From: Bacilli bacterium
GTDB taxonomy: Bacteria; Bacillota_I; Bacilli_A; RF39; UBA660
Assembly: GCA_028684735.1 (NCBI GenBank)
Contig: JAQUFI010000032.1
Coordinates: 1 to 14,021 of the forward strand
Direction: 5' to 3'
DNA: 14,021 nt
The notes beneath the pieces were generated by a model. That model was not told the origin of the DNA, did no database searches, and was given only the letters and a program-made list of their open reading frames with translations. Shown here one piece after another: positions 1-6,198 of the stretch; position 1 is the first letter of the stretch; every line of letters begins with the position of its first letter. A program made the translations under genes and the position numbers.

Positions 1-699
1 CAACCAGATAATGGCGAACAAGCATTAGAAATCTGTGAAGCTTTAGTCAGAAGTGGTGCCGTTGGAATTGTTGACATTGATTCGGTTGCAGCTCTGGTTC
101 CGCAAGCTGAAATTGAAGGTGAAATGGGTGATTCTCATATTGGCTTACAAGCTCGATTAATGAGTCAAGCTTTAAGAAAACTTTCTGGAATCATTAGTAA
201 AACGAATACGATTGCCATCTTTATTAATCAATTAAGAGAAAAAGTAGGGGTTATGTTTGGTAATCCTGAAGTGACGCCTGGCGGAAGAGCTTTAAAGTTT
301 TATTCATCTATTCGTTTAGATATTAGAAGATCAGAACAAATTAAAGAAGGAACAAATATTATTGGAAACAAGACGAGCATAAAAGTAGTAAAAAATAAAA
401 TGGCTCCACCTTTTAAAAGTTGTGTTGTTGATATCATGTATGGTGAAGGTGTATCACGAGAAGGTGAAATTGTTGACATCGCCAGCGAACTAAATATTTT
501 GGATAAAAGTGGTGCATGGTATTCTTATAATGGAGAAAAAGTTGGTCAAGGTAAAGAAAATGTAAAGGAATTGTTAAAAAATAATATTAAATTAAAAGAT
601 GAACTAGAAACAAAAATTAGAGAGCACTATAAAACAGAAAAGAAGCAATCTTCATTGATAAAAAAAGAGGATATGGAAGAACAAAATGATATTATTTAA
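1..699 (+). CDS. recA: Recombinase RecA, C-terminal 232 residues (5' end outside window)
   Basis: This is the 3' part of recA, the ATP-dependent strand-exchange protein for homologous recombination, which also triggers LexA self-cleavage. Frame 1 is open from the first base, beginning QPDNGEQALEI, just after the adenine-binding region; Walker A lies upstream of the window. Visible family landmarks are the Walker B strand ending IDSVAAL (about residues 27-32 of the fragment), GDSHIGLQARLMSQALRKLSG, IFINQLREKVGVMFGNPE, the DNA-binding L2 region TPGGRALKFYSS, and the C-terminal KSGAWYSYNGEKVGQGKEN block. The last 30 or so residues are charged, as usual. Similarity is closest to Bacillus-type RecA. 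One oddity is an Asp two residues before the Walker B Asp, where relatives carry Val. The internal ATG at 124 is not the start, because the RecA alignment continues upstream. The stop codon lies within a hairpin terminator. Confidence 0.97.
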   Translation, partial: QPDNGEQALEICEALVRSGAVGIVDIDSVAALVPQAEIEGEMGDSHIGLQARLMSQALRKLSGIISKTNTIAIFINQLREKVGVMFGNPEVTPGGRALKFYSSIRLDIRRSEQIKEGTNIIGNKTSIKVVKNKMAPPFKSCVVDIMYGEGVSREGEIVDIASELNILDKSGAWYSYNGEKVGQGKENVKELLKNNIKLKDELETKIREHYKTEKKQSSLIKKEDMEEQNDII

Positions 700-711
700 A
701 TATCATTTTTT
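683..711 (+). terminator. Rho-independent terminator overlapping the recA stop
   Basis: A perfect 10-bp inverted repeat (683-692 with 700-709, arms AAAATGATAT and ATATCATTTT) has a 7-base loop that contains most of the recA stop codon. It runs into six T's at 706-711. The stem is AT-rich and therefore weak, but the geometry is that of an intrinsic terminator, and a fresh promoter starts directly after it. Confidence 0.65.
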
Positions 712-713
712 AC

Positions 714-742
714 TTGACTTATACTACTATAAACATTAAAAT
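714..742 (+). promoter_or_regulatory. Sigma-A-type promoter of rny
   Basis: TTGACT at 714-719, a 17-base spacer, and TAAAAT at 737-742 give five of six matches to each consensus hexamer at ideal spacing. Transcription would start near 749, leaving a leader of about 57 bases before the rny start at 806. The -10 box lies inside an inverted repeat (724-730 with 744-750). Confidence 0.75.
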
Positions 743-750
743 GATAGTAG
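724..750. repeat. Inverted repeat around the rny -10 box
   Basis: CTACTAT at 724-730 is exactly complementary to ATAGTAG at 744-750, with a 13-base centre holding the -10 hexamer TAAAAT. The two arms sit about two helical turns apart (20 bp between equivalent positions), as expected for a dimeric DNA-binding protein. Only part of it would be transcribed from the predicted start, so a DNA operator is more likely than an RNA hairpin. Chance is possible in DNA this AT-rich. Confidence 0.4.
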
Positions 751-805
751 GGTGAAATATTTTATTTTACTTATAACAAAGTTAATAGTAGATGGAGGTA
801 ATATT

Positions 806-2359
806 ATGAATGATGTTATTTTCTCCGTTTTACTTGTTTTAGTTGGAATTTTTATTGGAATTATCTTAATATTCGTTTTGAATTATATTAGAGGAAACTT
901 AATGTCAAAAAAGGCTGATTTGATGCTTGAGAAAGCTAAAAAAGAAGCTGATAAAATTAAAAGAGATTATTTATTAGAAGCGAAAGAAGAAGCACATAAA
1001 TTAAAAGTTGAAACTGATAAAGAAATCAAAGAAAAAAAATTAGAGACAAAAGAGGCTGAAGAACGTTTGCTAACTCGTGAAGGAAACATTGATCGTCGGG
1101 ATCAAACTCTTCAAAATCGCGAAAAAATGTTAGAAGAAAAAGAAAATAGTATAATTGAAAAACAAAAAGAAATTCTAAAAGAGCAAGAAAAAACGGAAGA
1201 GATTAAGAAAGAACAAATTTTATTGTTAGAACAAATTGCAGGTTATTCAAAAGATGAAGCAAGAGAATTGGTCTTAAAAAAAGTTCAAGAGATGATGAAT
1301 TTAGAGATTACTGCCTATATTAAAGATCGTGAAAACGAAGCTAAATTAGAGGTTGATAAAAAAGCTAAATCTTTATTGGTATCATCGATGCAAAAATATG
1401 CAGGTGATGTTGTAAGTGAGCAAACAGTCTCAGTTGTTACTTTACCAAATGATGATATGAAAGGTCGTATTATTGGTCGTGAAGGTCGTAATATTCGTAC
1501 GATTGAAGCTGTTACTGGAGTAGATTTAATAATTGATGATACTCCAGAAACAATCGTTATTTCAAGTTTTGATCCATATCGCAGACAAATTGCTCATAAT
1601 ACGATTGATAGTTTAGTCAAAGATGGTCGTATTCATCCAGCTCGAATTGAAGAAATTTATGATAAAGTTTCTAAAGAAATGCATAATAAAGTGATTGAAT
1701 ACGGTGATAATGCTTTATTTGAACTAGGTATTACGAAGGTTGATCCAGAGTTAGTTAGTTTAATTGGGAAGTTACATTTTCGAACTAGTTACGGACAAAA
1801 TGCTTTACAACATTCAATTGAAGTTGCTCATCTAGCAGGTATTTTAGCAGCTGAAATTGGTGAAAATATTGTTCTAGCTAAAAGAGCAGGTCTACTACAT
1901 GATATTGGAAAAGCTATTGATCATGAAGTAGATGGTAGTCATGTTACTTTAGGTAGTGATTTAGCTAAAAAATACCGTGAAAACGAAGTCGTTATTAATG
2001 CTATTGAATCACATCATGGTGATATTGAAGTAAGTCATACAATTGCTGCTTTAGTAGCTATTGCTGATGCTTTATCCGCATCACGCCCTGGTGCTCGTAA
2101 TGATTCTTTAGAAAATTATATTAAACGTCTTGAAGAATTAGAAAATATTGCGAATAGTATGGATGGTGTTGCTAATACCTTTGCTGTTCAAGCTGGTCGT
2201 GAATTAAGAGTTATTGTAAAACCTGAACAAGTTGATGATTTAGGTAGTTATAAAATAGCTCGTGATATTAAGACTCGTATTGAAGAAGAAATGCAATATC
2301 CTGGAACTATTAAAGTAATAGTTATTAGAGAAACAAGAGCCCAAGAAGAAGCTAAATAG
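806..2359 (+). CDS. rny: Ribonuclease Y (endoribonuclease, membrane-anchored)
   Basis: RNase Y starts decay and processing of many mRNAs in Firmicutes by endonucleolytic cleavage at the membrane. The protein is 517 residues, close to B. subtilis RNase Y (520). Domains in order: one N-terminal membrane helix (about residues 4-26), a long charged Lys/Glu coiled coil (about 30-190), a KH RNA-binding domain with GREG at 224-227 (IIGREGRNIRTIEAVTGVDL), and an HD phosphohydrolase domain with HSIEVAH from 336 and the metal-binding pair HD at 365-366 (LLHDIGKAIDHE). The open frame extends up to a GTG at 752. I choose ATG 806 because GGAGG at 794-798 is well placed before it, and because from there the membrane helix begins almost at once, as in the family. 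It has its own promoter after recA and ends in a strong terminator overlapping its stop. Confidence 0.97.
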   Translation: MNDVIFSVLLVLVGIFIGIILIFVLNYIRGNLMSKKADLMLEKAKKEADKIKRDYLLEAKEEAHKLKVETDKEIKEKKLETKEAEERLLTREGNIDRRDQTLQNREKMLEEKENSIIEKQKEILKEQEKTEEIKKEQILLLEQIAGYSKDEARELVLKKVQEMMNLEITAYIKDRENEAKLEVDKKAKSLLVSSMQKYAGDVVSEQTVSVVTLPNDDMKGRIIGREGRNIRTIEAVTGVDLIIDDTPETIVISSFDPYRRQIAHNTIDSLVKDGRIHPARIEEIYDKVSKEMHNKVIEYGDNALFELGITKVDPELVSLIGKLHFRTSYGQNALQHSIEVAHLAGILAAEIGENIVLAKRAGLLHDIGKAIDHEVDGSHVTLGSDLAKKYRENEVVINAIESHHGDIEVSHTIAALVAIADALSASRPGARNDSLENYIKRLEELENIANSMDGVANTFAVQAGRELRVIVKPEQVDDLGSYKIARDIKTRIEEEMQYPGTIKVIVIRETRAQEEAK

Positions 2360-2369
2360 CTTCTTTTTT
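2343..2369 (+). terminator. Strong intrinsic terminator overlapping the rny stop
   Basis: AAGAAGCT at 2346-2353 pairs with AGCTTCTT at 2358-2365 around a 4-base loop AAAT. The stem can be extended by a G-T pair and two A-T pairs, and six T's run from 2364 to 2369. The rny stop TAG (2357-2359) lies in the loop and right arm. Confidence 0.88.
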
Positions 2370-2390
2370 ATTTATTATAATTAATCATAT

Positions 2391-2415
2391 AAAAAACAAA
2401 GTCTATACTTTGTTT
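2391..2415 (-). terminator. Intrinsic terminator of the minus-strand coat-like gene
   Basis: A perfect 9-bp inverted repeat (2394-2402 with 2407-2415, arms AAACAAAGT and ACTTTGTTT) has a 4-base loop. Read on the minus strand, it follows the stop codon (2416-2418) with no gap and is followed by a run of six T's (plus-strand A's 2391-2396). Confidence 0.85.
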
Positions 2416-2643
2416 CTAGTAATATCTTGGATATCTTGGGTATCTTGGATATCGATAATAAGGATATGGTTGATAAAAAGGGTATGGTTGATAAAAAGGA
2501 TATGGTTGATAAAAAGGTCTGCCATAATTTGGTGTTAACAGACTTCCTGTTAAACTACCTAATAAAAATGGTCCAATAAATCCTCCTGCGATGCGTTCAT
2601 CGTCATTATAAGGATAATATGTACTAGGATTAGTATTATACAT
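2416..2643 (-). CDS. Small Tyr/Pro-repeat protein, coat-like (function unproven)
   Basis: A 75-residue protein in three parts. The N-terminus is polar with Tyr (MYNTNPSTYYPYNDDER). A Gly-rich hydrophobic segment follows, GGFIGPFLLGSLTGSLL at about residues 20-36. The C-terminal half is low complexity: three PFYQPY-type hexapeptides, then three YPR tripeptides ending in YY. About a third of all residues are Tyr. Similar Gly-rich core plus Tyr/Pro tail layouts occur in small proteins of spore-forming Firmicutes that are often associated with coat or surface layers, but I cannot name a family. It has no signal peptide. AAAGGAGG (minus strand, 2657 to 2650) lies 6 bases before the ATG, so it is a real gene despite its composition. 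It stands alone between rny and a plus-strand gene, with its own terminator and a sigma-K-like promoter. A Tyr-rich protein could be cross-linked or self-assembling; this is inference. Confidence 0.85.
   Translation of the reverse strand: MYNTNPSTYYPYNDDERIAGGFIGPFLLGSLTGSLLTPNYGRPFYQPYPFYQPYPFYQPYPYYRYPRYPRYPRYY
2422..2448. repeat. Three tandem 9-bp units in the coat-like gene
   Basis: ATATCTTGG, ATATCTTGG and GTATCTTGG follow one another at 2422-2430, 2431-2439 and 2440-2448. On the minus strand they encode the repeated Tyr-Pro-Arg tripeptides near the C-terminus. In-frame gain or loss of units would change protein length without a frameshift. Confidence 0.9.
2462..2515. repeat. Three tandem 18-bp units in the coat-like gene
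   Basis: Three units of 18 bp (2462-2479, 2480-2497, 2498-2515) have the form GGATATGGTTGATAAAAA; the middle one differs by a single base (A to G at its third position). They encode the Tyr-Pro-Phe-Tyr-Gln-Pro hexapeptides on the minus strand. The near-identity at DNA level suggests recent duplication or slippage. Confidence 0.92.
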
Positions 2644-2663
2644 ATTGTTCCTCCTTTCATAAA

Positions 2664-2691
2664 TATAGTATGATAAAAAACTAAAAAAGTG
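2664..2691 (-). promoter_or_regulatory. Possible sigma-K-type promoter of the coat-like gene
   Basis: On the minus strand, CATACTATA (2672 to 2664) fits the sigma-K -10 pattern CATAnnnTA. CAC (2691 to 2689) lies 16 bases upstream, fitting its short -35 element. A sigma-A reading is poorer, with TACTAT as -10 and no good -35. These motifs are short, so support comes mainly from the coat-like product. It is a candidate only. Confidence 0.4.
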
Positions 2692-2757
2692 ATGTTAATA
2701 AAAACAATATTCAGTTAAAAAAAATATTTTTTTACATATATTTAAATAGGTGATAGA

Positions 2758-3600
2758 ATGAAGAAATTTTTTCAATATCTCGGACTGATATGTTTAGTTG
2801 TTTTTAGTTTTTTTTATACTGAAAAAACGGTTAGTGTCGTAAAGGAACTAGATGAAATAATGATCCAGATTAAAGAAGAACAAAATCGCTATCAAGTTGA
2901 ACCAATCAATGCAATTATCCATAATGATACAATTATCCCAGGAATATATGGTAGGGAAATTGATATCAATAAAAGTTATCAAAATATGCGAAAACTAGGA
3001 CATTATCATCATAACCTTTTAGTTTATAAAAAAATAAAACCTGAGATTAGTTTGAATAATAATTATCATAAATATATTGTTGGAGGAAATAAGAGTAAAA
3101 AACAAGTTAGTTTAATTTTTATGGTTGATAATGATGACATTATTAACAATGTTTTAAACATTTTAAATAAGAATAGTCTTAAAGGAAACTTTTTTCTTAC
3201 TAGTCAATGGCTTAAAAATAATAACCGTTTAGCTATTCAATTAATTGAGCAAGGACATAATGTGGGAAATTTAAGTAATAATTTTGATTATCAAAGTGGG
3301 GATTATATATGGATGGATACGATTATTAAAAAGATAGGAAAACAAAAAAAACTTTTCTGCTATGCTACTGATAACAAAAAAGATTTGGAAATATGCGCTC
3401 AAAATAAAAACTATACAATTAAACCTAATATTATTGTTAATAATTATCCATTAATTGAAGTTAAAGAAAAATTAGTATCGGGGAGTATTATTTCTTTTAA
3501 AATAAATAATACACTGGAAAGAGAATTGGAATTAATTATTAGTCATATTAAATCTAAAGACTTAGAAATTGTGAATTTAATTGAATTATTAGAAGAATAA
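2758..3600 (+). CDS. Membrane-anchored NodB-fold protein lacking deacetylase catalytic residues
   Basis: A 280-residue protein with an N-terminal hydrophobic helix (about residues 6-22), likely an uncleaved anchor or signal, and an extracytoplasmic region. Residues about 50-110 form a leader with PGIYGREIDINKSYQNM, LLVYKKIKPEISL and YHKYIVGGN, which I associate with a Firmicutes group annotated as polysaccharide deacetylase. From about 115 the chain follows the NodB fold: KKQVSLIFMVDND where active enzymes have a TFDDG motif, then LNKNSLKGNFFLTSQWL (compare KATFFV), then EQGHNVGNLSNNF where the zinc HxxxH is expected. Both metal His are replaced (Leu172, Phe176) and the catalytic Asp pair reads Met-Val (122-123). 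I infer a non-enzymatic glycan-binding or structural role. Start supported by AGGTGAT before ATG 2758. It converges on the radical SAM gene, with 5 bases between stops. Cell-wall or sporulation function is possible but unproven. Confidence 0.85.
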   Translation: MKKFFQYLGLICLVVFSFFYTEKTVSVVKELDEIMIQIKEEQNRYQVEPINAIIHNDTIIPGIYGREIDINKSYQNMRKLGHYHHNLLVYKKIKPEISLNNNYHKYIVGGNKSKKQVSLIFMVDNDDIINNVLNILNKNSLKGNFFLTSQWLKNNNRLAIQLIEQGHNVGNLSNNFDYQSGDYIWMDTIIKKIGKQKKLFCYATDNKKDLEICAQNKNYTIKPNIIVNNYPLIEVKEKLVSGSIISFKINNTLERELELIISHIKSKDLEIVNLIELLEE

Positions 3601-3617
3601 AAAGATTAAACTTTTTT
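3599..3617. terminator. Short bidirectional terminator between convergent genes
   Basis: AAAAAG (3599-3604) pairs with CTTTTT (3611-3616) around a 6-base loop, with T-tracts on both strands. It overlaps the stop codons of both flanking genes, so it could serve both. The stem has only one G-C pair, so efficiency is uncertain. Confidence 0.5.
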
Positions 3618-4532
3618 ACCTTGATAACTATTTCTTTTTACTAATTCTTTGTCGATATCATTTAACAAGATTGTTTTCTTAATCAACCATTTTGGTTCTA
3701 TTAAGTCATCGATCAAAGGATCTCCGGTAATTCGATGAATAACAATATCTGGTCTTAACAATTCCAACTGATTACAGACAATATCAATATATTCCTCTTT
3801 CGTTAATAAATGAAATCTTTCTTTTTGATATAGATTATTTAATGCAGTATTTTTTAATATATAAAGCATATGAATTTTAAGACCTTGAATATCTAATTTA
3901 TTTAGATGTTTAACAGTTTCTAACATCATTTCTTTAGTTTCATAAGGTAGGCCATTAATTATATGGACAACAACATTGATGTTCTCTAGTCTTAATCGAT
4001 GAACCATATCGTCAAATTGCTTTAAAGTATGACAACGATTTATTAAAAAAGAAGTTTTTTCATGAATCGTTTGAAGGCCCAGTTCAATAGTTAAAAATAT
4101 TTTTCGGTTTAAATCGCTTAAATATTTTAAACATTCATCCGTAATGGCATCAGGTCTAGTTGCGATTGTAATGCCGATTACGTTCTCTTTATCTAAAAAT
4201 AGTTCATATTTTTCTTTAAGTGTTTCTAATGGGGCATAAGTGTTAGTGTGAGCTTGAAAATAAGCAATATATTTACCATCCCATTTGTTCATTAATTTTA
4301 TTCCATCTTCAAATTGAATTAGTAAATCTTTATTAATTTGACCAGCATATTCACCACTACCCGTTTTGGAACAATAAATACAACCTTTAGTACCTATTTT
4401 ACCATCAATATTAGGGCAACTAAAACCAGCATTTAAACTTATTTTAAAGACTTTACTATTGAATAATTTTTTATAATGATAATCTAAAGTATGGTATCTT
4501 TTATTGTTATAACTATATCTAAAAGGATTCAT
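3606..4532 (-). CDS. ytqA: TIGR01212-family radical SAM protein (YtqA/YhcC type)
   Basis: A 308-residue radical SAM protein of the family that includes B. subtilis YtqA and E. coli YhcC. These proteins are Elp3-like in sequence but their substrate is not established. The N-terminal block YNNKRYHTLDYHYKKLF and KVFKISLNAGFSCPN match the family. The iron-sulfur cysteines are C39, C51 and C54, a wide spacing (C-x11-C-x2-C) with SCPNIDGKIGTKGCIYC, which is usual in this family rather than CxxxCxxC. Further conserved blocks are YFQAHTNTYAPLE, IGITIATRPDAI, ELGLQTIHEKTS and HIINGLPYETKEMM, covering the SAM-binding strands. Length agrees with relatives (about 310-320). GGGGTGA precedes the ATG by a few bases, and an extended -10 promoter lies just upstream. 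It is encoded alone and back to back with a transporter gene. Confidence 0.93.
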   Translation of the reverse strand: MNPFRYSYNNKRYHTLDYHYKKLFNSKVFKISLNAGFSCPNIDGKIGTKGCIYCSKTGSGEYAGQINKDLLIQFEDGIKLMNKWDGKYIAYFQAHTNTYAPLETLKEKYELFLDKENVIGITIATRPDAITDECLKYLSDLNRKIFLTIELGLQTIHEKTSFLINRCHTLKQFDDMVHRLRLENINVVVHIINGLPYETKEMMLETVKHLNKLDIQGLKIHMLYILKNTALNNLYQKERFHLLTKEEYIDIVCNQLELLRPDIVIHRITGDPLIDDLIEPKWLIKKTILLNDIDKELVKRNSYQGKKV

Positions 4533-4551
4533 AATTCACCCCATTTTTTAT

Positions 4552-4560
4552 ATTATAACA
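4552..4560 (-). promoter_or_regulatory. Extended -10 promoter of the radical SAM gene
   Basis: The minus strand reads TGTTATAAT from 4560 to 4552: a perfect TATAAT with the TGn extension. No good -35 lies 17 bases upstream, which extended -10 promoters can tolerate. The leader is about 13 bases after the predicted start, enough for the GGGGTGA ribosome site. Confidence 0.7.
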
Positions 4561-4596
4561 TTGTTAGTAAAAAAATGGTAAAAAAGATAAAAAATA

Positions 4597-4625
4597 TTGG
4601 TATTTTATTGAATAGATGGTATAAT
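4597..4625 (+). promoter_or_regulatory. Sigma-A-type promoter of the transporter gene
   Basis: TTGGTA at 4597-4602, a 17-base spacer, and a perfect TATAAT at 4620-4625 preceded by TGG (extended -10). The start would fall near 4632, giving a very short leader that begins about at the GGAGG (4632-4636). It is divergent from the radical SAM promoter, about 40 bases away. Confidence 0.78.
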
Positions 4626-4642
4626 TATGGTGGAGGTAGAAA

Positions 4643-6121
4643 ATGAAAAAGCATAATTTATTAAAAACGATTGGAATTGTCTTTCTTATTTTTGTCGTTT
4701 TAAGTTGGATTATTCCTATTAGTTCATTTAGTTCAAACCAATTAGTGAAAGGTAGTATTGACCCAATTGGGTTACTTGATTTAATTTACTATCCAATGAT
4801 TTCCATAGCTACATTTATTCAATATGGAATACTTATTTTAGTAATTGGTGGTTTCTATGGGGTAATTAATAAGACTGGTGTTTATTCTAAGTTAGTTAAT
4901 TACTTTATTGAAAAAACTAAAAATAATGAAAAGCAATTTTTAGTCATTTTAATTTCATTATTAGCTTTATTAGCATCATTGACTGGATTACCATGGGTAT
5001 TACTGATTTTAGTTCCTTTCTTTATGACTGTTATTTTATCACTTGGATTTGGTAAATTAACAGCAATTGCTTCAACAATCGGAGCTATTTTAGTTGGTAT
5101 TACAGGTAGTACATATGGAACCAATAGTAGTTATATTATGTCTAATGTGCTTTTAGGAATTCATACAGACATTGTTGCTAAGTTTGGTTTGTTAGTTCTT
5201 GTAACCTTTTTACTTATTACATTTGTATTGACTAAAGCTAATAAAGATTTAAGTAAAAAAGTTGAAAAAACAGAAGAAACGACAAAAAATAAAAAGAAAA
5301 CAACAGCTGATGAAAAGAAAGTTGTCTCAAAAGTTAAAGTTGAAAAACCTTTATATGAAGAAACCGAAAGTAGTAAAAAAAGTTTTTGGCCATTAGTTAT
5401 CATTATTGATTTATTAATCTTAATTTTACTATTAGCTGGTTTTAATTGGGATTTAACATTTGGAGTAAAATATTTTACTGATTTATATTATAAGATAGCA
5501 GAAGTAACAATTGGTGATGTTCCTATTTTATCTAACATTCTAGGTTCTTCATTGACGCCTTTTGGATATTGGGATACTTATTTAATATCAATCATGGTTA
5601 TTATAGTATCATTATTAATAGGATGGGTTTACAATATTAAGTTTAATGAAATTATAACTTCTTTTGGTGAAGGAGCTAAAAAAGTAATTAAGCCAGCCTT
5701 ATTAGTTATGTTAGCAAACGTTGTCTTTGTTGTTGTAGCTAGTAGTCAAAGTGGAAATGTTGCAATTACTATTACTAATTATATTACTAGTTTATCTGAA
5801 GGTGTTAATGTTTTTACTGCAACTCTTGCTTCAGCATTTGGAACATTCTTCTTTAATGATTTCCGTTATTTAATAGGTAATATAATGGCTCCAATTAAAT
5901 CAGTTTGGATTAATGTTGAATTTTATTCAGTAATGGCAATTGTTATCCAATCAATTCATGGATTGATGCAATTATTCTTACCAACTAGTATGATTTTAAT
6001 TGCTGGACTAAGTTTATGCGATGTTTCATATAAAGAATGGTTAAGTTATATTTGGAAATTTTTAATTCAAATATTAGTTGTTATATTGATTATTGCAATT
6101 ATTCTTACAATGTTAGTGTAA
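4643..6121 (+). CDS. Polytopic transporter, DcuC/YfcC-like (substrate unknown)
   Basis: A 492-residue integral membrane protein with roughly 11-12 hydrophobic segments in two halves, joined by a Lys/Glu-rich cytoplasmic loop at about residues 198-245 (EKTEETTKNKKKTTADEKK). The first half has GGFYGVINKTGVY, SLTGLPWVLLILVPFF and ATIGAILVGITGSTYGTNSSY. The second half has VVASSQSGNVAITIT and ASAFGTFFFNDFRYLIGNIMAPIKS. The paired re-entrant-like Gly/Ser/Thr segments and overall size resemble ion-transporter superfamily members of the DcuC/YfcC group (anaerobic C4-dicarboxylate or short-chain fatty acid/amino acid carriers). I judge this by layout and motifs rather than a sure match, and the substrate cannot be deduced. 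GGAGG at 4632-4636 is 6 bases before the ATG. It is monocistronic, with its own promoter and terminator. Confidence 0.8.
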   Translation: MKKHNLLKTIGIVFLIFVVLSWIIPISSFSSNQLVKGSIDPIGLLDLIYYPMISIATFIQYGILILVIGGFYGVINKTGVYSKLVNYFIEKTKNNEKQFLVILISLLALLASLTGLPWVLLILVPFFMTVILSLGFGKLTAIASTIGAILVGITGSTYGTNSSYIMSNVLLGIHTDIVAKFGLLVLVTFLLITFVLTKANKDLSKKVEKTEETTKNKKKTTADEKKVVSKVKVEKPLYEETESSKKSFWPLVIIIDLLILILLLAGFNWDLTFGVKYFTDLYYKIAEVTIGDVPILSNILGSSLTPFGYWDTYLISIMVIIVSLLIGWVYNIKFNEIITSFGEGAKKVIKPALLVMLANVVFVVVASSQSGNVAITITNYITSLSEGVNVFTATLASAFGTFFFNDFRYLIGNIMAPIKSVWINVEFYSVMAIVIQSIHGLMQLFLPTSMILIAGLSLCDVSYKEWLSYIWKFLIQILVVILIIAIILTMLV

Positions 6122-6144
6122 AAAGATGGTAAAACATCTTTTTT
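6120..6144 (+). terminator. Intrinsic terminator after the transporter gene
   Basis: AAAAGATG at 6121-6128 pairs with CATCTTTT at 6135-6142 around a GTAAAA loop, followed by T's to 6144. The left arm starts on the last base of the TAA stop. Confidence 0.85.
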
Positions 6145-6165
6145 CTTTTAAATTGATAAAAAATA

Positions 6166-6174
6166 TGGTAAAAT
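6166..6174 (+). promoter_or_regulatory. Probable extended -10 promoter of the DUF2207-YgjP-M23 unit
   Basis: TGGTAAAAT at 6166-6174 is a TGn-extended -10 with five of six matches. It resembles the TGGTATAAT used by the transporter gene upstream. The -35 position is poor (TTTTAA). An alternative pairs TTGATA (6153-6158) with TATAAT (6180-6185), but that spacer is 21 bases, too long. It fits the terminator just upstream and the ribosome site GGGGTGAT just downstream. Confidence 0.5.
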
Positions 6175-6198
6175 AAATATATAATATGGGGTGATTTA

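Noticed and set aside
752..805. Upstream in-frame GTG start for rny, adding 18 residues
   Set aside because: No good ribosome site precedes 752, whereas GGAGG is ideally placed before ATG 806, and the family's membrane helix starts right after 806. The GTG also lies only a few bases after the predicted transcription start.
2422..2515. CRISPR-like direct repeats
   Set aside because: Units are 9 and 18 bp, contiguous without spacers, and are explained by tripeptide and hexapeptide repeats in a coding gene.
2717..2733. A8-TA-T7 palindrome before the NodB-fold gene as a terminator
   Set aside because: It has no G-C pair or loop and no gene end in either direction nearby; more likely just an A-tract in a promoter region.
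4900..5124. Minus-strand open frame of 74 codons
   Set aside because: It lies wholly within the transporter gene, has no ribosome site, and its translation is the antisense of membrane-helix codons.
5161..5403. Minus-strand open frame of 80 codons
   Set aside because: It lies opposite the charged loop of the transporter; its Phe/Ser/Val-rich sequence is the mirror of Lys/Glu/Thr codons and there is no ribosome site.
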